Shown here: positions 16,329 through 24,068 of the stretch, one piece after another
Layout: each line of letters begins with the position of its first letter
How positions within the stretch are numbered: the stretch's first letter is position 1
DNA from: an uncultured Dehalococcoidia bacterium
Lineage (GTDB): Bacteria; Chloroflexota; Dehalococcoidia; Lucifugimonadales; UBA3495
Assembly (NCBI GenBank): GCA_958295765.1
Contig: CATQHB010000002.1
Coordinates: 586,424 to 650,423 of the forward strand
Length of the DNA: 64,000 nt
Direction of reading: 5' to 3'
Notes under the pieces: model-generated
What the model saw: the letters and a program-made list of their open reading frames with translations, nothing else
Told to the model about the DNA's origin: nothing
Database searches by the model: none
Made by a program: the position numbers and the translations under genes

Positions 16329-17462
16329 CTATCCCCGCTGGGCTATTGGCACGTACTCCAGGTCCATCTCGCCGGTGTATTCCAGCAGGGGGCGGATGAG
16401 GATGTTGTCGGCAAACTGCTCCACGCATTGCAGCGTCCAGCCGGGGATACGTCCTAGGGCAAAGATGGAAATGAACAGGTCGTCGGGAATGCCCAGCAGG
16501 TAGTAGATGGAGCCGGCGAAGAAGTCCACGTTGACGAAGATGCCCCGGGAACGGTAAGGCACCATGGCCTCTTCTTCCACGTAGGTCAGAATCTGGAACC
16601 AATGGGGTTGGCCCACCTTTTCGCTGAGGATGCGGGAGCGTTCCCGCAAGTGGCGGGCCCGGGGGTCTTCGGCTCGATAGACCCGGTGGCCGAAGCCCAT
16701 TATCCTGCCGCCGTTGTCCAGAATGTTGCGGCAATACTCCTCGGCGTTCTCCGGCTGGCCGATTTCCAGGGCCATCTTCATCACTTCTTCCGCGGCGCCG
16801 CCGTGGGCCGGGCCTTTCAGCGTGCCTACGCCGGTAACCACCGCCGAGTGCAGGTCGGAGATGGTGGAGGCGGTAACCCGGGCGCCGAAGGCCGAGGCGT
16901 TGGCCCCGTGTTCGGCGTGCAGGATAAAGTCCACGTCCAGCAGCTTGGTAGTCTCTTCGTCGGGCAGTTCGTCAAACAGCATATAGAGGAAGTTGCCGGC
17001 GTGGGTCAGGTCCGGGTTGGGGGCTACCGGCTCCAGGCCCTGGCGCAGGCGATGGTGGGCCGCTACGATGGTCGGCCCCATAGCGGTCATTCGGATGCCC
17101 TTGCGCATCGTGGCCTCTACCGAGTTGTCGTCCACCTCCGGGTCAAAGGCGGACAGGGCGGAAATGCCGGTGCGCAGGGCGTCCATTGGGTGGCTGTTCT
17201 TGACCAGGTCCAAAACCTGGATAACCTCGTCGGGAATCCGGCGGTTGGCGCGCAGGAGGCCGTCGAACTCCTCCAATTCCTGGCTGGTGGGGAGTCGGCC
17301 ATACAGCAGCAGGTAGATTACTTCCTCAAATGTGGACTTTTCCGCCAGGTCGTGGATGTTATAGCCCCGATAGAGGAGCTTGCCTTCCTCGCCGTCAATA
17401 AAGCTGGATTCGGTGGTATCCAGGTAAACATCCTTGAGTCCCTTCCTAATCTCCGGGGCCAT
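16329..17462 (-). CDS. gltA: Citrate synthase
   Basis: A 377-residue enzyme condensing acetyl-CoA and oxaloacetate, of the shorter dimeric type also seen in 2-methylcitrate synthases. The catalytic triad is readable: His in LHAEHGANAS, His in GPAHGGA and Asp in VNVDFFAG. GFGHRVYRAEDPRA binds substrate. ATG 17462 is chosen because AGGAGG lies seven bases upstream; an earlier start would add 15 residues across that ribosome site. It stands alone, so propionate-specific use (PrpC) cannot be excluded. Confidence 0.93.
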   Translation of the reverse strand: MAPEIRKGLKDVYLDTTESSFIDGEEGKLLYRGYNIHDLAEKSTFEEVIYLLLYGRLPTSQELEEFDGLLRANRRIPDEVIQVLDLVKNSHPMDALRTGISALSAFDPEVDDNSVEATMRKGIRMTAMGPTIVAAHHRLRQGLEPVAPNPDLTHAGNFLYMLFDELPDEETTKLLDVDFILHAEHGANASAFGARVTASTISDLHSAVVTGVGTLKGPAHGGAAEEVMKMALEIGQPENAEEYCRNILDNGGRIMGFGHRVYRAEDPRARHLRERSRILSEKVGQPHWFQILTYVEEEAMVPYRSRGIFVNVDFFAGSIYYLLGIPDDLFISIFALGRIPGWTLQCVEQFADNILIRPLLEYTGEMDLEYVPIAQRG

Positions 17463-17717
17463 TAACCAACCTCCTGCCAGGTGTTCCGGGCCTCCACCGG
17501 AGGACACAGGAAACTACCTGGACTGCCAGAATTCAATAGGGAAAACGCGAAAAATCGTAGCGGGATTTTAGCATTGGCCCCTAGGGGTGTCAAGCAAGGG
17601 GGCCTCACCGTGTTTCTTCACCACAGAGATGCAGCGGGTAACGCAGCGGGCCGCGAGAATCTCTGCGTTACTCTGCGCTCTCGATGTCTCGGGGCGAAAA
17701 ATCCTTGCCCGTTTTAC
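17463..17717. other. Intergenic region with degenerate dispersed repeat
   Basis: No gene is seen. The part 17610-17705 (CACCACAGAGATGCAGC, then TCTCTGCGTTACTCTGCG and CTCGGGGCGAAAAATC) is a worn copy of a repeat whose fragments also occur near 8495-8530, 23840-23895 and 26050-26095. Confidence 0.5.
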
Positions 17718-18060
17718 GGTATTCCCAACACGGGTTGGTGTAATAAAAATAGAAGGTAGTCGGGAGCGGGGGAAATCGGGATGACCCAACGAGCTTATCG
17801 GCATGACTTGCGCTGCCCCCATTACGGTTCTAACTGGATGCCCAAGCATGGCGCCTCCCGGGGCTAGCAGAACTATCGCTGCGGGAATTGCCACTACCGG
17901 TATATGCCCCGGGGCAACCGCCACTACCGGAGTAAACTGAACCGGTTGGTACGGTGGCCTAAGAGGTACAGCAAAAAGGAAGAAATGCTGACCGGCTTCC
18001 TGGCTTTACTCTCGCTCCATCAGGGTTGGATTTGATATACCAATTCTCGTTGAGAATACC
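17718..18060 (+). mobile_element. Decayed IS1-like element whose ends match the family A MITEs
   Basis: 343 bp. The left end reads GGTATTCCCAACACGGG and the right end CTCGTTGAGAATACC, the same terminal repeat seen on the family A MITEs (about 22 of 25 bases match the left end of the copy at 3311). Inside is the remnant of a zinc-ribbon reading frame of the IS1 InsA type. The second half of a normal IS1-like element is missing. No clear target duplication flanks it. Confidence 0.75.
17781..18035 (+). pseudogene. Broken IS1-family InsA-like zinc-ribbon protein
   Basis: 84 codons, with an in-frame TAG after residue 27. The translation reads RCPHYGSNWMPKHGASRG, stop, QNYRCGNCHYRYMPRG. The usual InsA pattern is CPxC...YRCxxC. 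The second cysteine is Tyr here and the stop sits where Gln or Lys is expected (CAG to TAG). It is the DNA-binding N-terminal part of an IS1-family transposase. The catalytic part is absent. Confidence 0.7.
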
Positions 18061-18331
18061 GAAGATTCAGCCTATTTGTGAAGATTGGGAAACTGCAAGC
18101 AACTTCGGGTTCGACGGCGAGGGCTTGGCCCACACACCTAAACTAAAGCTTGGCTGGACAGCTAGAATGGCAGCGCCCAGACTTGGAAATCCGGTGGTCC
18201 GGCTGGATTTACCTCAAAAGACCCCGCCCCTATCTGACTTGATGAATCTCAAGGATTGGTGTGTGCTTGTCAGGGGGTGACGTCAAAGCAAGGATGGGAT
18301 GATAAGTTGACATTCCAACCAGTGCAGCGGG

Positions 18332-18640
18332 ATGGGTTACGCCAGCAGAACCAGAGTGCCGGCGTACCGGTGCCACGATGTTTCGGACCGGGTATGGGAA
18401 CCCTGGCCCCTCTGCTCCCCGGTTGCAAGGGCAAGACAGGCCGGCTTAGCCCAGGACAACCGCCGTTTCAGCAACGCGGTGTTCTGGATCTTGCGTACTG
18501 GCGCCCCTTGGCGGGGCCTTCCTCCAGATTACGGAGACTGGAAGAACACCCACCGCCGCTTTTGCCGCTGGCGGGATTGAGGCGTATGGGCTATGTTGCT
18601 GGAGGCCGTGATTGAGGAGCCGGATTTTGAGCGGCTGATG
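18332..18640 (+). pseudogene. IS5-family transposase N-terminal remnant
   Basis: The frame reads AQDNRRFSNAVFWILRTGAP, WRGLPPDYGDWKNTHRRFCR, WRD, stop, GVWAMLLEAVIEEPDFERLM. This follows the IS5-type pattern of NRxFxxAVLWVLRTGAPWRDLP and RRFxRWxxxGVW. There is one in-frame TGA at 18578. The catalytic MxDST motif has become MLYSNG, so the first acidic residue is lost, and homology ends soon after. It is inactive, and flanks the defence island on its downstream side. Confidence 0.8.
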
Positions 18641-19106
18641 CTGTACTCCAATGGCGTCAGGAAGTCCTTGACCCACAGAGCGGAGACCACGGCCTCCTCA
18701 AGGTGGCGTAACTCCCGTGCCAAGAACGCCTTCGCTTCGCGGGCTGCCATGGCGATACTGGATTCCAGAAAGTCAAGGGCTTTGCTAAGAGGCAACTCGC
18801 TAACAGCCCGGGCCTCTTGCGGGCCAGCACCGGAACTTTCGGTTCAGCGTTCGACGGGGCCAGTGATACAACCGGATAGGCTTGGCGGCCCTTCCGAACC
18901 TCCCCGAGTCTGCGCGGCTCAACCTTGCTTTTTGACTCACTGGCCGTAACAGATGGTAAGCAGGCATATTCTCAAGCTGTCGCAGGCTCACCGGCCGGTG
19001 AAGTCCATCCATCCCGTACTGAAAACGGATTCGGGACACAAGCATATTTAACTGGTGGTGGATGTTATCACTTTCGACCATCTGAAACCGTCAGCCGTTA
19101 TCCCGA
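18641..19106. other. Region without a supported gene between IS5 remnant and CBASS operon
   Basis: A minus-strand open stretch (18667-18795) could encode MPLSKALDFLESSIAMAARE and a few more residues before running into the IS5 remnant. Another (18800-19081) encodes 93 residues with no recognisable motif. Neither has a convincing ribosome site. These may be fragments of genes broken by the IS5 insertion. GC is lower than in the housekeeping genes. Confidence 0.4.
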
Positions 19107-19730
19107 CTACTGACGCGTAACTGCTGCCACTTCATCCAAGTGGCATCTCTTGTATTTTTGCCCACTCCCGCAAGGGCAAGGTTGGTTTCTGCCGGGATTG
19201 TTGCCGGCAAGCCGGAGAATCTCGACTTGGTACTCGCGTACACCGGCGTCCCCATGGGAATACTCTTCCCACAGGTCTGCTCTGGCCGCGCTCAACCCAT
19301 ACCGATCAGTGTAAGACAGACGGTAAAAGAAGGGAACCACCAGTTTGAGGATGAACCGTTCCAGGGTCAGATTTCTCTCTGCGGCGTATTTGAGACCCAG
19401 GCAACAAGCCCCATTATGGTAAAAGTGCAGGTCAAGCGTATCGCATCGGTTTTGTTCCGCAATGTCGATGTAACGCCCACCGATCTCATAAACTTGGGGC
19501 CACCCATTACCTCCCGGGCTGCCCAAGTCAATCCTGACCTTAAAGGTATCACAAAGAAAGGCGCCGATTGCCCGGTGTTCCTCGGTATCTCCCTGCTTCA
19601 ACTGGCCGGAGTCCCGGTCAAATGCGGCGCAGAAGTGAAGTTCCCCGAGGATGTTCCGGTCTCTCGGAACATAGACCAACTCGGGGAAGTTAGACGCCAG
19701 CCATTCGAGGTCGGTATCTCGCAGGTTCAT
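19107..19730 (-). CDS. CBASS ancillary protein: E2-like domain fused to SEC-C zinc motif
   Basis: A 207-residue protein. Residues 60-165 follow the pattern of bacterial ubiquitin-conjugating E2-like proteins: YEIGGRYIDI, then LHFYHNGACCLGL, ILKLVVPFFYRL and LWEEYSHGDAG. C110 (or C109) is the catalytic candidate. Residues 184-199 are a SEC-C zinc motif (PCPCGSGQKYKRCH: C185, C187, C196, H197). In short type II CBASS an E2 alone, without E1, acts on the C-terminus of the CD-NTase. The ATG overlaps the CD-NTase stop (ATGA), so translation is coupled. SEC-C motifs also occur on SecA, where they bind zinc. The E2 call is by pattern only; the SEC-C motif is clear. Confidence 0.75.
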   Translation of the reverse strand: MNLRDTDLEWLASNFPELVYVPRDRNILGELHFCAAFDRDSGQLKQGDTEEHRAIGAFLCDTFKVRIDLGSPGGNGWPQVYEIGGRYIDIAEQNRCDTLDLHFYHNGACCLGLKYAAERNLTLERFILKLVVPFFYRLSYTDRYGLSAARADLWEEYSHGDAGVREYQVEILRLAGNNPGRNQPCPCGSGQKYKRCHLDEVAAVTRQ

Positions 19731-20680
19731 CTCGCGTAAGGCTTCCTCGGCGTGACGGTCGTGGGCGCCATTGCGACGCCGGACGACGCCCCGTTATCCT
19801 TGGATTTACCAAAGTCCTCCCCGAATAGCTTCTGCCACTTCTGTACGCTCTTCCGGGGATCGGTTTCACTAAAAGCTTCGTTTACCTGGCCGGTGTAAAT
19901 CTCGAACTTTTCCCGAAAGTTGCGGTACTTGTTCTGGTCCCAATGCCGGGTGAAAGTCTCCTCGGGCAGTACCGGGTTGGGTATCTCCGGCTGGGAGAGG
20001 TTGTCCCGCAGAAAAGCGTTGATGCGGTTGCAGACGGTCTGCAACGTATCCGGGACGGTCTTAAAGTTCGCGTCATCTTCGTTATCCTGCACACTCATTC
20101 CGATGAGGGTGGTGAGCAGGATTGAAGGGGCGGTGAAGTTGCCTTTGTGATCCCGCATATACTTAAGGACCCTGGTGGCGCCCTTAAGATTGCCGTTGGT
20201 GATCCGAGTCTTCTCGTTGAACCAGTCCCGATAACCGGTTCCGTCCGTGATTTCAAACTCGTTGGTCCTGTTGTTGCAGATGTAGCGTTGGCCGTTAATC
20301 TCGACACAAGGAACTACGTCCAGGTGAAAGTCCCCGGCGTAATCGACCATCACGCACCGGGTCTTTCTGCGCACCATATCCCGGTAAGTCCCGTGCTGCC
20401 GAAGGCAGTTGTAAGCGTCGTTGATGTAGTCGGCCGCTTTCTTGCCTGGCTGATGCTTCATAAAAAGCAGGATGTCGGCGTCATACTCCCGATCTTCCTG
20501 CGGTTTGATGATCGTCCGCAAGGCATACGATCCCTGGCGCTCCACTTTCTCGAAGTCATCCAGGTGCCGGCTCAAATGCGTTCTCACCGCGTCCACGTGG
20601 CCGTTCAACTTGTTCAAACGGGATTGGTTGATGTTCACGTGGTCAGACAGGAACTCGTTGAAGTCTGCTACCCGCTTCAT
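19727..20680 (-). CDS. CBASS CD-NTase (cGAS/DncV-like nucleotidyltransferase)
   Basis: A 317-residue cyclic-oligonucleotide synthase that makes the alarm signal of CBASS anti-phage defence. The nucleotidyltransferase motif is complete: G50-S51 in ERQGSYALRT, D67/D69 in REYDADILLF and the third acid D121 in DFHLDVVPCVE. The C-terminal part contains the helical OAS/cGAS-type domain. The start ATG overlaps the phospholipase stop by four bases, and the stop overlaps the E2 start by four, giving a tight three-gene operon. The last residues are KPYAR, not the Gly/Ala end usual in CD-NTases that are conjugated by Cap2. The clade and nucleotide product cannot be read from sequence. Confidence 0.9.
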   Translation of the reverse strand: MKRVADFNEFLSDHVNINQSRLNKLNGHVDAVRTHLSRHLDDFEKVERQGSYALRTIIKPQEDREYDADILLFMKHQPGKKAADYINDAYNCLRQHGTYRDMVRRKTRCVMVDYAGDFHLDVVPCVEINGQRYICNNRTNEFEITDGTGYRDWFNEKTRITNGNLKGATRVLKYMRDHKGNFTAPSILLTTLIGMSVQDNEDDANFKTVPDTLQTVCNRINAFLRDNLSQPEIPNPVLPEETFTRHWDQNKYRNFREKFEIYTGQVNEAFSETDPRKSVQKWQKLFGEDFGKSKDNGASSGVAMAPTTVTPRKPYAR

Positions 20681-21615
20681 TCTTTGTCTCTCCTTATATG
20701 GGCCAGAATTGTTTTGGATTGGTAAGTGAAATCCCGCTCGGCGAGGGCTTTCAGGTTAGCCAGGTGCCTGGTATCGTCCAGTTCCCAGCTATCAATCTCC
20801 GGGTCAAGGCGCAGGTATCGGTCGCCCAAAATCAGCTTTGCCATGTTCGCCGAAGCCTGGGATTGAAGCCCCATAGTGTATAGGACCAGCTTTTTGCGTC
20901 CCCACCCGGTCAAGAGGCCCCAGGAACTCCGTTTTGAGTACATATTTGTCGTGTGGCCAGTGCCGATGGAAAAAATTCTTACATCTTCTATCCCTTTCCC
21001 GAATTTGGATATGGCTTCGCTCAAGGCGATGATTGACGGATTGTTAGCCCAAAGGCCGCCATCCGTCAGCAGATACGGCCCGACTGATTTGGGGTCGAAA
21101 AAGGTCGGCGCCGCGCAGGAGGCAAGAATGGCATCCCCAAGCAGCACATCCCCGTCCCGTTCATAGGGTTCGCCGAGGTCATCCAAGTAGCGAGACTTGA
21201 AGACGTGGACTCCACCCGTGGATATATCCGCGCTCGTTATCATCAATGGCGTTGATATGTCCCGCAGAACGGTTTGGGGCAGGTATTTTTGTAGTACCTT
21301 TTCGAGGCTGGCCCTGGAGTACCGACTACACCAGAGAAAGGATAGGCATGAAGGGAATCGTGCTTTCCCAAAGATACGCGCCGCCTCCCTCTCAAACAGA
21401 CCGACTACTTCCCCCAAAGGAATTCCCGCCGCCGCTGCTCCCGCTATGATCGACCCCGTGCTCGTCCCGGCCAGCAGGTCAAAACAGTCTTTGACCTGCT
21501 GACCGAGAGCCTCTTCAACTTTGGCGAGGATTTGAGCGGCGCAGATGCCCCTTGTCCCGCCGCCATCCACCGCCAGGATACTGAACTTCCCTCCTTCGCT
21601 TGTCGAGTTGCTCAT
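20677..21615 (-). CDS. CBASS effector, patatin-like phospholipase (CapV-like)
   Basis: A 312-residue lipid acyl hydrolase. The oxyanion-hole motif is LAVDGGGTRGI (residues 15-24), the nucleophile is S52 in LLAGTSTGS and the catalytic aspartate is D185 in LTDGGLWANNPS. No signal peptide or membrane helix is seen. In CBASS such effectors are switched on by the cyclic nucleotide and degrade the cell's own membrane, killing infected cells before phage release. It is the first gene of the operon and overlaps the CD-NTase start by four bases. The ribosome site AGGGACGG lies just before ATG 21615. The control region is shared with the divergent regulator pair. Confidence 0.92.
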   Translation of the reverse strand: MSNSTSEGGKFSILAVDGGGTRGICAAQILAKVEEALGQQVKDCFDLLAGTSTGSIIAGAAAAGIPLGEVVGLFEREAARIFGKARFPSCLSFLWCSRYSRASLEKVLQKYLPQTVLRDISTPLMITSADISTGGVHVFKSRYLDDLGEPYERDGDVLLGDAILASCAAPTFFDPKSVGPYLLTDGGLWANNPSIIALSEAISKFGKGIEDVRIFSIGTGHTTNMYSKRSSWGLLTGWGRKKLVLYTMGLQSQASANMAKLILGDRYLRLDPEIDSWELDDTRHLANLKALAERDFTYQSKTILAHIRRDKE

Positions 21616-21655
21616 CCGTCCCTAAATAGCCGGCACGAGGTTCCTGAATACCGGC

Positions 21656-21702
21656 TTGACCCTGACACAGGATTTGATTATCATTCACTCACCACAAGTG
21701 AA
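21656..21702 (+). promoter_or_regulatory. Divergent control region: promoter plus palindromic operator candidate
   Basis: On the plus strand, TTGACC (21656-21661), a 17-base spacer and TATCAT (21679-21684) form a sigma-70 promoter toward the HTH gene. At 21684-21702 lies the palindrome TTCACT-N7-AGTGAA, placed at the -10/+1 region of that promoter. On the minus strand GATAAT (within 21678-21684) could be the -10 of the CBASS operon, with the palindrome just upstream of it. One bound repressor dimer could thus block both directions. This is inference from the layout. Confidence 0.55.
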
Positions 21703-21744
21703 ACAGTGTCTTGCCTGGCTAACGACTAATGGTAATCGACGTTT

Positions 21745-22167
21745 GTGCCATTGTCAAGAATATGTTGCATTAGTGGAACACCGGGGGCGGTTTTGGCAAG
21801 AGTCACCCTACAAAACTTGGGAACAATTGTCCGGGAGAAGCGGGGTTCTCGAGGGCTGCGGACCGTGGCGAGCGAAATCGGCACCAGCGCACCGACGCTC
21901 TCTCGTATTGAATCCGGCAAAATGCCCGACCTCCAGACCTTCGGGAAATTATGTCGTTGGCTGGGTGTAGACCCGGGCGCTCTCCTGGACGTTACGCCCC
22001 AGTCAACGGCAACAACCCCTACGCATATTGCTGCGGCGCATCTGAAGGCGCATCGAGAGATCGACCCGAGCACCGCAAGCGCCCTGGCTAATGCCATCCT
22101 CAAGGCCCAGTTGATGCTGCACGACGCGCCCGGAAAGGTGGGAGGAGGGGATGGAGAGGGGATTTAA
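21745..22167 (+). CDS. XRE-family HTH regulator (CapH-like)
   Basis: A protein of about 125-140 residues. A helix-turn-helix of the XRE/Cro type is visible (LRTVASEIGTSAPTLSRIES followed by GKMPDLQTFGKLCRWLGV). The C-terminal part is helical, with an Ala-rich segment. The start is uncertain: GTG 21745 is used, and TTG 21793 just before the HTH domain is the alternative. It overlaps the downstream metallopeptidase gene by 17 bases. Paired with an ImmA-type peptidase and divergent from a CBASS operon, it matches the CapH repressor layout described for DNA-damage-controlled CBASS. Confidence 0.82.
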   Translation: MPLSRICCISGTPGAVLARVTLQNLGTIVREKRGSRGLRTVASEIGTSAPTLSRIESGKMPDLQTFGKLCRWLGVDPGALLDVTPQSTATTPTHIAAAHLKAHREIDPSTASALANAILKAQLMLHDAPGKVGGGDGEGI

Positions 22168-22744
22168 GACTCGCTGTGAAGAAATGTCCCGCTCGCTACG
22201 AGCGGAGCTGGGCTTGGAACCGGCTGCTCCCTTACCGACAGAACAACTTGCATCTTATCTGGGAGTATATCTGTGGTCGGTTGAAGACCTTGGATTAGAT
22301 TCAACTGACGTTACCCAGTTAGTACACAGCGACGCTGATTCTTGGTCCGCCATAACTGTATCGGCGGCCGGTTTGGATGCCATTATCCTGAACCCGACCC
22401 ACCGACGGGGTCGCTATTCCAGTGATGTGATGCACGAATTGGCTCACCTGCTGCTGGGCCACGAACCAAGCACTATGTTTTTCGCCGGGCAGGAGAACCT
22501 GGCCCTACGCGGGTTTAACCGAGCTGCCGAAGAAGAGGCCAATTGGTTGGCCGGCGCCTTGTTGTTGCCTAGAGACGCTCTTGTAAGGTGGCACCCAAGA
22601 AACTGTCCGCCTGAAACAATGTGCGACGAATTTGGAGTGAGCAAACAGATGCTGGATTTCCGGATGCGGGTTACCGGAGTAGAGCGGCAGTTCTCACGAA
22701 GAAAGCGGGCAGTTTCCAACCGGCGAACTGTTCCGGCATCATAA
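22151..22744 (+). CDS. ImmA/IrrE-family zinc metallopeptidase (CapP-like)
   Basis: A 197-residue soluble peptidase. The zinc-binding HELAH lies at residues 95-99 in DVMHELAHLLLGHE, and the third ligand is expected in AAEEEANWLAGALLLP. This is the ImmA/IrrE arrangement. These enzymes cleave a partner HTH repressor when activated. In CBASS the CapP-CapH pair responds to DNA damage and releases operon transcription. The ATG has GGAGGAGGGG directly upstream and lies inside the end of the HTH gene. The C-terminal tail is basic. Confidence 0.88.
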   Translation: MERGFKTRCEEMSRSLRAELGLEPAAPLPTEQLASYLGVYLWSVEDLGLDSTDVTQLVHSDADSWSAITVSAAGLDAIILNPTHRRGRYSSDVMHELAHLLLGHEPSTMFFAGQENLALRGFNRAAEEEANWLAGALLLPRDALVRWHPRNCPPETMCDEFGVSKQMLDFRMRVTGVERQFSRRKRAVSNRRTVPAS

Positions 22745-22936
22745 TGCGCTGCCTACATCAGGGCGATACCCAAAGCCCTTAGTTTGGCTAATTTGGCGGC
22801 ATCGCAGCGACAGAAACACCACCCGCTCAAAAGTTTGTATTAGAGTACCACACGGCCCACCAAAAATACTTGCCCCGGTCCGGGTTGCGATCAGTTTTAC
22901 CAGACAAAACAAGACAAGGAGACAAGGAGGTACACT

Positions 22937-23806
22937 ATGCGGCAGCTTACCAGTAATGTCTATGTGGAAACCGAGGTGCGGGGTTGCAATCACGGGTTCG
23001 TTACCACTTCCGACGGCGTGGTGATGATTGATAGCCCCCATAAACCTACCGACGCCCTCAAGCTGAAGGCGGAAATCGCCCGGCACGGGCCACTGCGCTA
23101 CATCATCAATACCGAACCCCACGGCGACCACTGGTCCGGCAATGCCTTCTTTGACGCTCCGGTAATTGCCCACGAGGGCGTCCGAACCCGTATCCTGGAG
23201 ACGGATATGGCGGAGCACGTGGAGCGGGTGGCTAACTTTGGCCCGGAGGAGGCGCCCCTGCTGGAGGGCTACACCCCCAACGTCCCGGTCATCACCTTCA
23301 AGAATGGTATGACCCTGCGGGTTGGCGACCATACTTTTCGGATGATTCATATGCCGGGGCATACCCTGTACCAGGCGGCTATCGTCATTGAGGAAGAGGG
23401 CGTGGTGTTCACCAGCGACAACATTTTCCACAAGGTGCAGACCTGGCTGCACGAGGCCAACCCCGACCTGTGGCTGAGCGCCCTGGAGTCGCTGCGCGGG
23501 CTGAACGAAGACATCTTTGTCCCGGGGCATGGCGACCTGTGCGACAAGAGTTACCTGGACGAGCAGGGTTCCTTCATTCTGGAGTGGAAGGAGTACGTCA
23601 AGGGCGCGATTGACCGGGGAATGACTAGGGATGAGGCCGCCCTGAACCTGAACGGGCTGATTGACCGCTACCCGATGGACGTGGGGCAGGCGGCCCTGGC
23701 GCCCATGGTTATGCGAATCAGCGCCGCCAACCTTTATGACTATCTGACCGGCGCCGGGGCGCCGCCCCAACCGCCCAGCTTGACCTTGCGGCCCCGGGGG
23801 GTGTAG
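22937..23806 (+). CDS. MBL-fold metallo-hydrolase with altered first metal-site residue
   Basis: A 289-residue metallo-beta-lactamase-fold protein. The usual HxHxDH motif reads EPHGDH (residues 60-65, in NTEPHGDHWSG), so the first histidine is Glu. The other ligands are present: His in MPGHTLYQ, Asp in FTSDNIF and His in VPGHGDLC. Related hydrolases act on lactones, thioesters or sulfur compounds. The substrate here is unknown. AGGAGG precedes the ATG. It lies outside the defence island and has ordinary GC content. Confidence 0.85.
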   Translation: MRQLTSNVYVETEVRGCNHGFVTTSDGVVMIDSPHKPTDALKLKAEIARHGPLRYIINTEPHGDHWSGNAFFDAPVIAHEGVRTRILETDMAEHVERVANFGPEEAPLLEGYTPNVPVITFKNGMTLRVGDHTFRMIHMPGHTLYQAAIVIEEEGVVFTSDNIFHKVQTWLHEANPDLWLSALESLRGLNEDIFVPGHGDLCDKSYLDEQGSFILEWKEYVKGAIDRGMTRDEAALNLNGLIDRYPMDVGQAALAPMVMRISAANLYDYLTGAGAPPQPPSLTLRPRGV

Positions 23807-24068
23807 GCCGGGGTATTATTTCATATAGAAATGCAGAAGAGACCCGGGGTTTCACAGAGGATTATCTGCGTAGCCCTGGGTCTCTGTGTGACAAGGGTTA
23901 CGCAGTTAACCAAAATCGTTATCCTGCCGAAACTGTCATTCTGAACGAAGTGAAGAATCTAAAATGGTAAAGTTCTGGAATGTTTTCTGTGGCAAGGACT
24001 CCAAGTGTCATTACATTGGGAATAGCTACGGTTTGTGTCAGCAATCCCATAATTTTTGGCCGGTCGGG
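23807..24068. repeat. Intergenic repeats
   Basis: An imperfect hairpin at about 23836-23893 pairs AGAGACCCGGGG with CCCTGGGTCTCT and could act as a terminator for the MBL gene. A half copy of the TGTCATTCTGAACG / GAAGAATCTAAA repeat follows at 23934-23966. Nothing coding is seen. Confidence 0.5.

Noticed and set aside
17781-18035. TAG inside the InsA-like frame as pyrrolysine
   Set aside because: A second key cysteine is also lost and the transposase body is missing. A nonsense mutation in a dead element is simpler.
18332-18640. TGA inside the IS5-like remnant as another selenocysteine codon
   Set aside because: The position is not a cysteine site in IS5 transposases, the catalytic motif is lost and homology stops soon after. 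It is ordinary decay.
18800-19081. 93-codon minus-strand frame downstream of the CBASS operon as a fourth CBASS gene
   Set aside because: No ribosome site, no motif, and a 25-base gap unlike the four-base overlaps within the operon.
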